Positions 27,251-40,832 are shown, counted from the first letter of the stretch. The stretch: DNA of 64,000 bases from JALOOB01 sp964387985 (GCA_964387985.1 CAYLZG010000005.1:11284-75283), one strand, 5' to 3'. Numbers and translations are program-made. Notes: generated by a model from the letters alone, not told the origin.

Positions 27251-29272
27251 CTACTCGCGCCGATAGGTCAGGATGAGAGCGCTGGGCGCCTGAGCAACGG
27301 CGACGGGAACGCCTTCTTCCATGAGCGCGCGGCCCATCATGTGCAAAACGTGTAGAGTATCAACATTGGTAACCATATACCGGGCGTCCGGGTCCAGGGC
27401 GTGCAGCCTGAAGCTCGCCGATGTGTAGGGACTGTGCGGGCGCCGGAAGACCTGCACCACCCCCTGGCCAGACTCGGGCCGGTCAAACTGCCAAGCCAGC
27501 CACACATCTTCTTCCAGGCTGTATGAAGTCAGCGGGTAGTAGTCGCCGTAGTAGTTGGGCGCTACGTGTTCCTGCCACTGGCGCTGCATTTGGCGGGCCA
27601 GGTTGTAGTCCAGATCGTCGCGCCGCATATCGTAAGCATAGGTGATGTGCGGGCACATCTCGCTGCGAAAGATGTACGGGTCGATCTGGATGGTGCCGGT
27701 GCCGTAAAACGGGATCCAGGCCGCGATGCCGTAGGTCTGGCACTGGTTGGAGGTGGGCTGAAAGATATAGTCACTGCGCAACAGAGGCACAGCCCGGCGC
27801 AGGGTTTCGATGTCGTTGCGCCGACCGCCGGATGCGCAGGTGTCGATCAGCATGCCAGGGTGACGGCTGCGGAGCGCATCCCAGTAGGCCAGGTAACCCG
27901 TTACGTACTTGATTTCCGTGATCCCTTGGCGGTCCGGCGCGTCATGCGCCAGCCAGAAGGGCAGCGGATCGATATTGTAGTCCTGGCGGTAGAGATCGAT
28001 TCCCTGCTCAGCGATGAACCTGTCGATGTGGTCGATCAACCAGCGGAGGGCTGCAGGATCGCCCATGTTGAGCAGCACCGAAGCCCTGGAAGTCTGCGGT
28101 GGGGTATCCGGACCCTGCGGTAGCGTCAGGAGCCACTCCGGGTGTGTATCATAGAGCCAGGTGCCGGGTGTGACGCGTTCCGGCTCGAACCAGACGATGA
28201 TATCGACTCCTTGCGCGTGGGCATGATCCGAGATGGGGCGGAGGCCGCCAGGAAAGCGATCGGTGTCAACCTCCCATGTGCCGGTGTTGGGCCAGCCCCA
28301 TATGTTCCAGTACCATCCTGCATCCATCCACCAGTAATCCAGGCGTAATTGCTCTGCCAGATAGCGATCGATAAACAGCTTCTGGCTGGCCGAGTCAGCA
28401 TGGATCATTTCACTGTATTGGTGTGAACTGCAGGCAGCTACCTGCGGCTCAGGCACCTGGTCCTCTTTATTGCGGGGGGTGTTGTATGCAAGCATCCAGC
28501 GCCGCCAGATGTTCTGCGAGCGTTGATGGTCACCGCGCCAGAACTGGACGACCATCAAAGGACCACGCACTTCTTCGTTGGGGTGCAGCACAAAGTGCGT
28601 CAGCTCCTGTCCGGCGCGCACGTGCACTGCCGTTTCGCTCGTACGCGTGAACTCCGCGGCCCACTGACCGGGCCAGCCGATGACAACGATGGCGCCCGCG
28701 GCCCCGTCCGCATTTTCCCACTCCAGGTTGAAGTAGGGCAGATCGCTGTTCGTGGGACGCCCGCCGGATGTGGTGATGCGCTTCGCAGTCGCTCCGCGCC
28801 AGCCGAGGGCAGGTCGCCAGAGGGTGGTCCTGAACGGCTGGTAGTCATCAGGGCGGCAGGGGCTGCCGGTGTTATGGTGCAGGATGAACTCGCCCGCGCC
28901 GGCGCGCGCGAAGGCCGCGTCAAACGCCTGGATGTCCTCCAGGATCGGCGTATTGGCCGCGCCGCCGTTGCGGAAGGAAAGTGTCCACTCGACTGTCGGA
29001 AAGTCGGCGTACAGGACGATCACCCAGCGCACCATGAGACCAGTGGCCGGATCGGTCCAGGTAAGGGTGTGCTCGGTACGCTGCTCATCCAACTGGCGCG
29101 CGCCGGTTTCGAAAGGCCATTCCTGCAGCAATTGCGCAGAGGGTCGCCCACCATAGATAAAGGAAAAGGGCCGCTCAACGGATGCAGCAGCCTGCAAACT
29201 CTCAAGCTGGCCAAGCATCCAGTGCCGGAGGTCGGCCATCTCTTCGGGACGAATCGTGGTTGGGAAGGTCAC
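27251..29272 (-). CDS. GH36-family alpha-galactosidase, type A (2 of 3)
   Basis: 673 residues from a GTG start at 29272 with AAGGAG seven bases upstream. Strongly similar throughout to 3904-5889: same RTEHTLTWTDPATGL sandwich strand, nucleophile Asp in LYRQDYNID (about residue 430), motif TCASGGRRND and acid/base Asp in LLRSDYIF (about 500). No signal peptide. The gap to the MFS gene upstream is about 110 bases and contains nothing clear beyond this ribosome site. Confidence 0.88.
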   Translation of the reverse strand: MTFPTTIRPEEMADLRHWMLGQLESLQAAASVERPFSFIYGGRPSAQLLQEWPFETGARQLDEQRTEHTLTWTDPATGLMVRWVIVLYADFPTVEWTLSFRNGGAANTPILEDIQAFDAAFARAGAGEFILHHNTGSPCRPDDYQPFRTTLWRPALGWRGATAKRITTSGGRPTNSDLPYFNLEWENADGAAGAIVVIGWPGQWAAEFTRTSETAVHVRAGQELTHFVLHPNEEVRGPLMVVQFWRGDHQRSQNIWRRWMLAYNTPRNKEDQVPEPQVAACSSHQYSEMIHADSASQKLFIDRYLAEQLRLDYWWMDAGWYWNIWGWPNTGTWEVDTDRFPGGLRPISDHAHAQGVDIIVWFEPERVTPGTWLYDTHPEWLLTLPQGPDTPPQTSRASVLLNMGDPAALRWLIDHIDRFIAEQGIDLYRQDYNIDPLPFWLAHDAPDRQGITEIKYVTGYLAYWDALRSRHPGMLIDTCASGGRRNDIETLRRAVPLLRSDYIFQPTSNQCQTYGIAAWIPFYGTGTIQIDPYIFRSEMCPHITYAYDMRRDDLDYNLARQMQRQWQEHVAPNYYGDYYPLTSYSLEEDVWLAWQFDRPESGQGVVQVFRRPHSPYTSASFRLHALDPDARYMVTNVDTLHVLHMMGRALMEEGVPVAVAQAPSALILTYRRE

Positions 29273-29383
29273 AATACCTCTCCTTGCTCATCCCAGACCA
29301 GCTGACGGGCAGCTCCGTCCAGGATCCAGATGAGACGATCAGTTTGTCCTGGTTGCGTTCAATCGGGCATCGCTCAATGCCCA

Positions 29384-30586
29384 TCAGGCCGCAGCAGTTT
29401 CTGCGCCCGAGGGCCGTTTGGTTGGCTCGCGCATCAGCACCAACAGCACGATTGCGGCCAGGGGTGCCAGGAGCGCGATCAGGAATGTGCTGCGCTGGCC
29501 GAGATACTGCAGGCCCCACCCGGTGAGGGGTGAACCGATCACCGTTCCCAGGTTGATGATGCCCCACAGCCAGGATAGCCCCAGATCGAGTGCCTCACGC
29601 GGCGCGGTATCGGTCACCAAGGCGGATGCCAGCGCGGTCGAGATGTACAGTATCGAGTTCAGCAGCGCAGCGAGCCAGAAACTGGCCAGCCCAAAGGCGT
29701 GAGCCAAGACGGCCAGCTCCACCATGCCGGCCACGTAACAGGCTAACATCAGGCGGCGACGACCGATACGGTCGGAGAACCAGCCGAGTACCATCGGTGC
29801 AGGCAAACTGACGACCGCGCCGATCGCCGAGACGAGGGAGATTTCCGTTGCAGCAAAGCCAAGCTGACTCATCGCCATGAACAAGCCCAGACGGCCTATC
29901 AGCCAGGCCAGCGCGCTGCACAGCATGGCCCCTAGCAGCAGGACAAAGCTGGTGCTGAAGAGCGTGCGGTGGTTTCGCTGGGCGACCGCGCGCGCGACCT
30001 TTGCCACTCTGACATCGCTCAGGAACAACCCACTGATCAGGCATAGCCCGGCGGCCGTCGCGCAGACCAGGAAGAGCTCGCGGAAGCCCCAGCGGTCCGC
30101 GATGGGGCCACTGGCGACGCCGCCGATCAACAGGCTGGCATTCATCGCCAGCGTCAGGGCGCCGAAGACCCGGCCGCGCTCCGCCTGGCCGGCAAGCAAG
30201 CCGCCCATGATGGATACCAGTCCGTAACCAGCGCCGGTCGCGATGCCACCGGCGAAATTGACGATCGTCAGCTGGAGCAGAGTCTGGACGCGGCTGAAGA
30301 GTAGCATGCAGATCATCAGCGCGGCGGACGCCAGCACAAACAGCAGCTTGCGCCGCTGGCACCGATAGGCGAGTCCGCCCGCACCCACCGTGCCGATGGT
30401 CATGGCCACAGTGCCAACCGCCGTGTAATAACCCATGAACGCAGAATCGCCGCCGAGCTGCGCGATGTAGGTCGGCCACAGCGCCCCCAACCCGTTCGCG
30501 ATGCTGGCGATGAGCAGGTAGGCGGTGAACAGCGCGATCAACGGTTTGGTCTGCATCGCCATCCTGCGCGTGCTGCGGCCAAACAT
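29384..30586 (-). CDS. Major facilitator superfamily transporter
   Basis: 400 residues with about 12 hydrophobic helices, the usual MFS size. The first helix is LIALFTAYLLIASIANGLG; the central cytoplasmic loop follows GLFLSDVRVAKVARAV, and the conserved MFS loop motif appears as SDRIGRRRLML between helices 8 and 9. Its ATG overlaps the stop of the upstream GH36 gene (TAATG); an inner Met ten residues on is an alternative start. It may take up the released sugar or export a by-product; direction is unknown. Confidence 0.87.
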   Translation of the reverse strand: MFGRSTRRMAMQTKPLIALFTAYLLIASIANGLGALWPTYIAQLGGDSAFMGYYTAVGTVAMTIGTVGAGGLAYRCQRRKLLFVLASAALMICMLLFSRVQTLLQLTIVNFAGGIATGAGYGLVSIMGGLLAGQAERGRVFGALTLAMNASLLIGGVASGPIADRWGFRELFLVCATAAGLCLISGLFLSDVRVAKVARAVAQRNHRTLFSTSFVLLLGAMLCSALAWLIGRLGLFMAMSQLGFAATEISLVSAIGAVVSLPAPMVLGWFSDRIGRRRLMLACYVAGMVELAVLAHAFGLASFWLAALLNSILYISTALASALVTDTAPREALDLGLSWLWGIINLGTVIGSPLTGWGLQYLGQRSTFLIALLAPLAAIVLLVLMREPTKRPSGAETAAA

Positions 30587-32727
30587 TACCCGGAGACTGG
30601 CCGGTAGAACACGGTACGCGAACTGGTCGGGTAAGGCATCGTTACCGGGAAGTCGGCCAGCTCTTCACCCATGACAATTTGCTCCTCCTGCATATCCTCG
30701 ACCGTGACCTGGTAGCTGCCACCCGCGTTAAGCCCCCGGAACCGGACCTGCTGGTTAACGACCGGGCAGGCCTCGCGGCGAAAGAGGACGGCGAACCCGG
30801 CATCCAGATCCGGCCGGTGGAACTGATAGCCGTACCATACGTCCTGGTCGTAAGCGTGCGGGAACAGCGGATAGAAATCGCCGAGCATGAACGGGCGTAT
30901 CTTGTGGTAGATGGCCACGGTTGACCTAACCACGGCTTCTTTCGCTGGGTCCGCGGTGCTGAGCCGCCCCAGGTGGTTGGTGTAGCAGAGGATGTTGCCG
31001 GTGGTCATGCCGGAGCGGAACCCGTAGGCAGGCTCATAGTCGAAATTGCCACAACCGTGGTTGGGCACCCAGCGGAACAGGCCACCGTTTTGTAGCTGCT
31101 CGGCGAGCGGTTGGGGGCCGAAGCATTGCATGTCGCTGTGCCAGAGCGGCAGGCCCCGGGTCAAGGTTTCCAGGTCGATGCGTCGGCCGCCGCTGGCGCA
31201 GACATCGATGACGAGGCCGGGGTGGCGGATGGCCAGCTCATCCCATAAGGCATAAAGCCCCTCGATGTAGTGGATCTCGGTCATGCCCCGCCTGTCGGGC
31301 TGATCGTTGCGCTGCCAATACTCGAGCGGCTCGATGTTAAAGTCCCAGCGTACCCAGTCTACCTGCCACGCGGTCACACACTCGTCCAAGGTGTTGAACA
31401 GCCAACGCCACGCCGCCGGATCATCAAGCCGGAACAGGCCGCCTGCGCTGCCCCCGTGAACGAATTCGGGGTGCTCGCGCGCGACCTGCGTGCCGAGGGC
31501 AACGCGCTCCGGCTCGAACCACAGCAGGTATTCCAACCCGGCTGCATGCGCGGCCTTGCCGATGGGCGCCAGCCCGTTGGGGTATTTCGTCCGGTCAACC
31601 TCCCAGTTGCCCGTGCCGTTGGGGAAGCCCTCTGGGTACCAGTGCTGGGGATCCATGTCGGACCAGAAGACCTCGATGCCTCGCTGGGCCAGGGCCGGCA
31701 TCACGCTCAGATGCGGCCCTTCATAGCTGCCGTCGGGATCCGTCCAGTTCACGCTGCCGCAGATCGGGGCATAGACGATCTGCCCGTTCCGCCGGGGCAC
31801 GTAGTGCGTCAGCAAGACCTGGCGGAACAGATTATTGCCGTAGATGGGGTCTGCACCATGCCAGAACACGGCCAGGATGCGCGGGGTGCGGATTGCCTCC
31901 CCAGGGTGCAGCACGAAGTGCGAGGTCTCCATACCGCCTTCGACGTGTAGGGGTTCACCTGCGGGCTGGGTGAAGCTCGCCTCCCATTGGCCCGACCAGC
32001 CGAGCGCGAACACCACGCCATGATCGCCGGTGGCCAAATTGAAGAAGGGCATGAAACCATCCGACGAACGCCCGCGGTTGGGCACCATCCGGAAGCGGTC
32101 GGCAGGTCCGAGCGGCTCGGTCATCGGCGCGAAGCTATACTCCGAGTTGCTCTCGCCCAGCGAATAGTGCAGGGTGAACTGCTCTTCCCGTGCGCCGAGA
32201 TGGAAGTCGAGAGGCCTGATCTGCTCTAAGACGGGCGTGTCTGCTTCGCTCTTGTTCTCCAGGCGCAGAATCCACTCTACGGCGGGAAGATCGACGTACT
32301 CGATCGCGATGCATTGCACCTGGAGGCCCGTGGCCGGGTCGGAATAGGTCACCGTGTGCTCCGTGCGCGCGGCGTCAAGCTCTCGCTGACTGTATTCCCG
32401 CTGCCAGATGGGGAGCAGGTCTCCGGACGATTCTCCGGCGTAGATGAAGGAAAAGCCAGCCTGAATGCTGCCGGGCCACGGGGCTGTTGGCTCCGTTTTC
32501 CGTTGCAGCTCTCCCTGTGTAAGCTGTTCTACGACCCATTCACGAGCCGCAAGTGCAGCGTCGGCGGTCGAGCCCGTCTCAGGGACGGGCGTGGAAGCGG
32601 GAAGGTCAGTCCCCTGCACGGCAATCTTTCCTCCCTGACAGGCAACCAGTGTGCCGGATGCAGTGGCACCCCCCACGAACTTCAGCAACTCGCGCCTCGA
32701 CAGGCGCACGGATGATGTGGGGTACAT
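30586..32727 (-). CDS. GH36-family alpha-galactosidase, type A, Tat-exported lipoprotein (3 of 3)
   Basis: 713 residues from ATG 32727 (ribosome site GGGAGAG). The N-terminus has a twin-arginine motif, SRRELLKFVG, then a short hydrophobic stretch and lipobox TLVACQG, so the enzyme should be folded inside, exported by Tat and anchored by lipid at the outer face. The rest is a type A GH36: nucleophile Asp in VRWDFNIEP (about residue 461), VCASGGRRID and acid/base Asp in LWHSDMQ (about 531). It is the only glycosidase in the window with an export signal and is probably the first to meet the substrate. Confidence 0.88.
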   Translation of the reverse strand: MYPTSSVRLSRRELLKFVGGATASGTLVACQGGKIAVQGTDLPASTPVPETGSTADAALAAREWVVEQLTQGELQRKTEPTAPWPGSIQAGFSFIYAGESSGDLLPIWQREYSQRELDAARTEHTVTYSDPATGLQVQCIAIEYVDLPAVEWILRLENKSEADTPVLEQIRPLDFHLGAREEQFTLHYSLGESNSEYSFAPMTEPLGPADRFRMVPNRGRSSDGFMPFFNLATGDHGVVFALGWSGQWEASFTQPAGEPLHVEGGMETSHFVLHPGEAIRTPRILAVFWHGADPIYGNNLFRQVLLTHYVPRRNGQIVYAPICGSVNWTDPDGSYEGPHLSVMPALAQRGIEVFWSDMDPQHWYPEGFPNGTGNWEVDRTKYPNGLAPIGKAAHAAGLEYLLWFEPERVALGTQVAREHPEFVHGGSAGGLFRLDDPAAWRWLFNTLDECVTAWQVDWVRWDFNIEPLEYWQRNDQPDRRGMTEIHYIEGLYALWDELAIRHPGLVIDVCASGGRRIDLETLTRGLPLWHSDMQCFGPQPLAEQLQNGGLFRWVPNHGCGNFDYEPAYGFRSGMTTGNILCYTNHLGRLSTADPAKEAVVRSTVAIYHKIRPFMLGDFYPLFPHAYDQDVWYGYQFHRPDLDAGFAVLFRREACPVVNQQVRFRGLNAGGSYQVTVEDMQEEQIVMGEELADFPVTMPYPTSSRTVFYRPVSG

Positions 32728-32771
32728 CGGTTCTCTCCCGTTCGCACGGTGGTCCGGCCTCGGCCTTGCCG

Positions 32772-35678
32772 TTAGCTGCCACTTGCCGCCCACCTGATCA
32801 TGTTGGCCAGCAGCCGGTCGGCCACGGGATGCGTGCCAAGGTGCTCCCGTAGGCGGAGAGTGTTGACCAGGAAGCAGCCCGCGCCCAGACGATAGGCGCC
32901 GAGTGCGACGCCGGAGGTGTAGCCGGTGGGACAGGTGTAGCCGATGGCGAAGCCAGCGACGATCGTCTCGTCTGGCGGGTCCTGATCCTGGAACAGACGC
33001 AGTGGGATGATGTCCCGGTAGTACTCCCAGTCCATGATACCGCCGGATGGCAGACCGTCGAAGATGGGATGGCGTTTCGCGACATCCTCGCGATGGTAGA
33101 TGCTGTTGTAGAAGATGTCGCAGCGGCCTCGCTTGGCCAAGGGCAACCAGTGCAGCGGATCAGCGCCTTGGTCGTAGGTGGCCGGATCCAGGACGATGAC
33201 CCACGCGCCCGCCGAGACCCGGCGCCAGAGTCCCTGCCAGGCAGCTGAGGCTCCCCCGGAAGCGGGGAGGTTGCCAACGAGGATCACCTCGCGCGCGTGT
33301 CCAGCTTGCGCTACCGACGCACTTGGCTCGAAGGCCTGGTAGGCGGCTCCACGACGCGCAAGCCACTCGGCGAGCCTGCCGTCATCCTCCCACACCGTCA
33401 CCGGAACGGGTAGCGCCAGGCGCGTGTCTTCACCAACATAGAAGGTCGCCCGGCCGCCCGCCGGAGCCGCGCCACGCTCGATCTGCAGGGCGAATTGATA
33501 TGGGCCGGGCCGCCCATCTGCGATCACTTCTACGGCGAGGACAGGGATGGCCAGCGGCGGGTCGCTGCCCGGCGCAGGAGTCGCGACGGTCAGGTCCAGA
33601 GAGCGCTCCCAAACGATGCCGCCGGGGCCGAAGACGCGCGCCGTCGCCGGGTAGATGCCTGGAGGCAGGATGTCTTCGTTGGCGAGCACGGCCTCTAGCC
33701 GAACCGGCCGGCCCCGATAGACATGCCGCGGCTCGACGAAGAGACACCAGCGCAGCGGCGCCAGCCCGTCGGCGAGAGCGTCGAGGACGCACGGCTTGAA
33801 TTCGCGCCAGGTCGTCCAGAGGCCTTCTGCCGTCATGCCCTGGTCGACCGTGCCGGTGAGGTTATAGCCGCAGATGTGCGGGTTAGCGCGGATGGCATTG
33901 AGGCTGTTGAGGCGCTGTGCCGCGTGCAGGACCTGGCTCTGGTGCAGCATATCCTCGGGGAAGGGCGCGACCTCGTCCATCCCATACCTCTGCCAATCGC
34001 GCTCATACGCCGCGGCCCAAGCATGATAGTACGCACCATCCTCGAAGAGGTCCGCCGATTTGCCGGCCTGCTCAAAGAGCCGCGTCACGCGGATTGCATT
34101 GACGGCACTGGCGATGCCGTACTCGCCGATGTAGACTGGTTTGGTATCGTGGCCCAGGTCACGCAGGAAACGGATCGTCTCCGGACTGTGCGGGGTCGGG
34201 GGGTACATGTGGGCGTCGCCGACATGCTCGAAGTAGCCGCCGGGATAGCCGCCGAAGGTATGCGGCTCCTTTAGGTTTTCATAGCGTAGAGCGCCAGGCG
34301 CCTCAGCGCCCCACTGGTGTTCCCACGCGACGGACCCGGGATTGCTGACCGAACCGATCCCCAGCTCGCAGTCCATGCGGCCAGTATTGAGCAGGACCAA
34401 GCGCGTGGGGTCGAGAGAGCGGATCAGCGGCAGCATGCCTACGGCATGGCGGAACACCGGGCCATCCATCGTCTCGTTCAACAGACCCCAGATGACCACG
34501 CTGGGATGGTTGCGGTCGCGGCGGATCATCTCCTCATTTGCGGCGTTAAAGCGCGCGCCGAAATGGGGCGAGTACTCCATACACCAACTCGAGTAGGCCT
34601 CTTCATACACCATCAGGCCGAGCTCGTCGCACAGGTCTAGCTGGGCAGAGGTCGCCAGGCCGGCAATGAAGCGGATTGCGTTGAATCCGGCCGCCTTGGC
34701 GTTCAGGATGTCACGGCGGAACGCGGCCGCGACCTGCGCCGGGGTCATGGCCGAGGGCCAGTCGTTGCCCGTATGTGAGCAGCGGAAGAAAATCCGTCGT
34801 CCGTTCAGGCGGAAATAGCCATTCTCGACGCGCAGATGGCGGAATCCGCAGCGTACGCTGTAGGTATGGCGGAGCGGGGGATCAACCTGCGCGGCCAGGG
34901 TGACAGCTACGCGGTAGAGGTAGGGGTCGTCCGTGCTCCAGAGGTGCGGAGAGGGCACCCTGCACGCCACCGCCGTTGTGGTCGTGCCCTGACCGCAGAG
35001 GACTTCAAGCATCGCGGTTGCGATGGGGTCTCCGCCGCCCGCCGGTTCGACCGTTACTGCCAGAGCGCCGCATGCGGGCGCTGCTACCATGTCATTGCGC
35101 ACGGCGATCTTGAGATCCAGGTCGCCGGTTGCGGGATCGGGCTGCGCGAAGAGATCCGTTACCCGGATGGCCGGCAGGACGACAACCGTGACCGGGGCGA
35201 CGATGCCGCCCCGGTTGAAGGACCAGCCGATGCGATAGTCGACGCGCTTGTTGCGGTGAGGCGTTTCGTTGAGAACGATGCCGTCCACCGGCTCATCGAG
35301 CGGATTCAGTACGCAGACGGCCAGCCGGTGGTCCGCCGTAGCAGGCAGGCGACGGACGGCATCCGTAGCATCGAGCTCGAACGGCGTCTCGCCGCCTTCA
35401 TGGCTGCCGATATAGGATCCGTTGATCCACACCTGTGCCATGTAGTCGACAGCTGCAAACCGTACAAGACACCGCTGGTGGGGATCAGGTACCTCCGGGA
35501 GCCGAAAGGTAGTCCAGTACCAGGCGAGGCCGTGATAACCCGGAAAGGGCTGCTGGATCAGGCCGGGCACGGACGACGCGACGGCGTCGGGGCCTGGGCC
35601 GCGGTCGAACCACCGTTCGTCGCGGCCCACGTTCCTGGGATCGCGTGCGATCCACCAGGGGCCGGTCAGTGTTAGCAT
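32772..35678 (-). CDS. GH2-family beta-glycosidase (1 of 2)
   Basis: 968 residues. N-terminal sugar-binding jelly roll (CLVRFAAVDYMAQVWINGSYIG) and immunoglobulin-like domain precede the TIM barrel. The acid/base is the Glu of VVIWGLLNE (about residue 402) after NHPS, and the nucleophile the Glu of VYIGEYG (about 518). A C-terminal extension of about 350 residues includes a Rossmann-like, glutamine-amidotransferase-style domain ending near RLLANMI. Start codon overlaps the stop of the GH36 gene upstream (ATGA). No signal peptide. GH2 covers beta-galactosidases, beta-mannosidases and glucuronidases; which one applies is open. Confidence 0.88.
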   Translation of the reverse strand: MLTLTGPWWIARDPRNVGRDERWFDRGPGPDAVASSVPGLIQQPFPGYHGLAWYWTTFRLPEVPDPHQRCLVRFAAVDYMAQVWINGSYIGSHEGGETPFELDATDAVRRLPATADHRLAVCVLNPLDEPVDGIVLNETPHRNKRVDYRIGWSFNRGGIVAPVTVVVLPAIRVTDLFAQPDPATGDLDLKIAVRNDMVAAPACGALAVTVEPAGGGDPIATAMLEVLCGQGTTTTAVACRVPSPHLWSTDDPYLYRVAVTLAAQVDPPLRHTYSVRCGFRHLRVENGYFRLNGRRIFFRCSHTGNDWPSAMTPAQVAAAFRRDILNAKAAGFNAIRFIAGLATSAQLDLCDELGLMVYEEAYSSWCMEYSPHFGARFNAANEEMIRRDRNHPSVVIWGLLNETMDGPVFRHAVGMLPLIRSLDPTRLVLLNTGRMDCELGIGSVSNPGSVAWEHQWGAEAPGALRYENLKEPHTFGGYPGGYFEHVGDAHMYPPTPHSPETIRFLRDLGHDTKPVYIGEYGIASAVNAIRVTRLFEQAGKSADLFEDGAYYHAWAAAYERDWQRYGMDEVAPFPEDMLHQSQVLHAAQRLNSLNAIRANPHICGYNLTGTVDQGMTAEGLWTTWREFKPCVLDALADGLAPLRWCLFVEPRHVYRGRPVRLEAVLANEDILPPGIYPATARVFGPGGIVWERSLDLTVATPAPGSDPPLAIPVLAVEVIADGRPGPYQFALQIERGAAPAGGRATFYVGEDTRLALPVPVTVWEDDGRLAEWLARRGAAYQAFEPSASVAQAGHAREVILVGNLPASGGASAAWQGLWRRVSAGAWVIVLDPATYDQGADPLHWLPLAKRGRCDIFYNSIYHREDVAKRHPIFDGLPSGGIMDWEYYRDIIPLRLFQDQDPPDETIVAGFAIGYTCPTGYTSGVALGAYRLGAGCFLVNTLRLREHLGTHPVADRLLANMIRWAASGS

Positions 35679-37816
35679 CAGACGGCCTCGAACAGAAGCA
35701 GTTCGGATGTCAGTGCGCCCTCCAGCCGCACAGGCACACCCTGCTTCATCAGCGAAAAACCATCCACCTCGCAGGTCTGCCCGGTGTTGTCCCAGGTGAC
35801 ACGATAGCGCCGGGCAACATCGAGGCCGCGCAGGCGGAGCAGATATACAGGCTCGTCCGGATCGGAGAGTTGGAAGACACCTGCAATCCCCCGTGAACGG
35901 TCAGCGGAGGCCAGTTCCAGGACCCCCCACCCCTTCGGCTCCGGCCCATCGAAGGCCGGGGTATGATGGTAAATGCGACCGGTCGCCATGAAGGGTCGCA
36001 CGAATTCCTTATATAGCTTGACCATATGCTGGACACGACCGAGCAGTGCCGGGCTGGCCGGCTTGCCGCGCGGAGCGAGAAAGCCCATGGTGGGCCGGAC
36101 AAAGAGCAACAGCCTGGCCTGAAAGTCGACGTCGCCGGTGATGTGGCCGTCCTGACCGCCAAGCAGCCGGTCAACATATTCGGGCGGAAGCGCCATGGTC
36201 ATGCCGTTCGTGATCGTGAACGAACGTGGAGCTATCTGCCAATCCGTTACCCAGGTGTGGCTGAAATTGCGCACCAGGCCGATATCGGTGCGCCCGCCAC
36301 CGCCGGCACAGCTCTCGAAAATCGTGTTCGGGAAGCGCGCGCGCAGGCGCTGGTAGATGCCATAGAGCGCCTGGTAGTAGCGCCAGTAGCCATTTTCGAC
36401 ATATCCGTCGCGCTCGTTGTATGAGCCTGGCCCAAGGCCGCCGACGTTGTAGTCCAAGCGGAAAAAGTCTAGCTCCTCCCTTTCGATCAGGCCGGCAATC
36501 TGGCCCTCCATCCATTGAGCTGCGGCGGGCTGCGTGATATCGAGCAGACCGCCAAGACGCTGCTCACCATCGTAAGCTGTGCCCAGCCATTCGGGGTGTG
36601 CCTGCACGATGGTGCTCTTGGGACCAATGCGCTCGGCATCCATCCATAGCCCCCAGAGCAGCCCCAGCTCATGTGCGCGATCCCGAAATGGCTTCAAGCC
36701 ATCAGGGAACCGCTGCCGGTCCACCTCCCAGTCCCCGACTGTGGACCACCAATCGCTGTGAGGCGCGGCATACCAGCTTGCATCGATGAAGAACACCTCA
36801 GCCCCAGCCTTGGCGCCGTTCTCTATGGCATGCCACACGCCGTCTACTGTGATTTCGACCTCGGGCCCGATGCCGGTTTCGATCCAGCCACCGCGGCCGC
36901 GCGCCTGGGGCAGGAAGACGCTTTTGCGAAGATGATCGTGCATGGCCTGAATGGCCTCGTCCAGATCGCCAAACACCAGGCCTAGGTGCATCTCGGGCGT
37001 GACAATCGTCTCGCCTGCAGCGATGATGCGCTGCGGAGCAGGCGCATCAGGCCCGGCGCGGAAGAAGAGGCGCGCGGAGCCGTCGGTCAGCCCCACGTCC
37101 GCATCCAGATCGAACTCGAAGGCGTAGCCGCCAGACCAGGCAAGCTGGCCGATGAAATGCTCGCCGGTGGCATTGTTGCGCAGAACGAACATCGGGTGCC
37201 GGTGGCGATCACGGCGGAAACGACCGTCGATGCGGAAGCCGGCATTGGGCACCGGGTGCCACTGGAAATTGCCTTCATCGCCCCAGTGCGAGTCCGCCAT
37301 GTAGCCGACAGAATAGAGCGGCGCGTTCCGGTCTCTCAGGTGGGCGCGCCAGCGCGGGGTGGTCTTGAGCACGCCGCTGAACGGATAGGCCGCGGCCAGG
37401 GCCGCCGGCCGGTCACCGGTGTTGGTAATCTCGAGCCAGCGCGTGAGCACCGGCGTGCCGTCGAGCAGGGTATGTACCTTGACCGTCACTGGGCGCACCT
37501 CGTGCCGGAGCGTGACGATCACATGGCGTCCCTGTGCCTCCAGGTTCTCCTCCAGCCCGCCCCAGGCCCAGTGCGAGGCGAGCAACTGACCATCGATTTC
37601 CAGCCAGAAGGCCTGGGGGGTAGGGTGCCGGGCGGGATCCAGCCGAGGGCTCTCCCAGTCATTTAGGAATCCGGCGCCATTCCAGCTCCGGCCCACATAG
37701 CGCCCTTTGATCAACGATTCTTCGTAGGCCACCAGCGCCGTCCGATAGCCCACAGTTGGCGCAGGCTCCGTTGTCAACTGCACATCCGACCATCTCTCCG
37801 GTTCAAAGGCTACCAT
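35678..37816 (-). CDS. GH36-family glycoside hydrolase, type B (2 of 2)
   Basis: 712 residues, ribosome site AAAGGAG. It parallels 24119-26278 from end to end: LVAYEESLIKGRYVGRSWNG at the start, nucleophile Asp in FFRLDYNVG (about residue 454), SCAGGGGRTDIG, acid/base Asp in TWVTDWQ (about 524), and the ending ALTSELLLFEAV. It lies between the two GH2 genes, with a four-base overlap downstream, so a GH2-GH36-GH2 cassette is translated together. Confidence 0.87.
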   Translation of the reverse strand: MVAFEPERWSDVQLTTEPAPTVGYRTALVAYEESLIKGRYVGRSWNGAGFLNDWESPRLDPARHPTPQAFWLEIDGQLLASHWAWGGLEENLEAQGRHVIVTLRHEVRPVTVKVHTLLDGTPVLTRWLEITNTGDRPAALAAAYPFSGVLKTTPRWRAHLRDRNAPLYSVGYMADSHWGDEGNFQWHPVPNAGFRIDGRFRRDRHRHPMFVLRNNATGEHFIGQLAWSGGYAFEFDLDADVGLTDGSARLFFRAGPDAPAPQRIIAAGETIVTPEMHLGLVFGDLDEAIQAMHDHLRKSVFLPQARGRGGWIETGIGPEVEITVDGVWHAIENGAKAGAEVFFIDASWYAAPHSDWWSTVGDWEVDRQRFPDGLKPFRDRAHELGLLWGLWMDAERIGPKSTIVQAHPEWLGTAYDGEQRLGGLLDITQPAAAQWMEGQIAGLIEREELDFFRLDYNVGGLGPGSYNERDGYVENGYWRYYQALYGIYQRLRARFPNTIFESCAGGGGRTDIGLVRNFSHTWVTDWQIAPRSFTITNGMTMALPPEYVDRLLGGQDGHITGDVDFQARLLLFVRPTMGFLAPRGKPASPALLGRVQHMVKLYKEFVRPFMATGRIYHHTPAFDGPEPKGWGVLELASADRSRGIAGVFQLSDPDEPVYLLRLRGLDVARRYRVTWDNTGQTCEVDGFSLMKQGVPVRLEGALTSELLLFEAV

Positions 37817-37829
37817 TCTGTCGCTCCTT

Positions 37830-40832
<3,003 letters not shown>

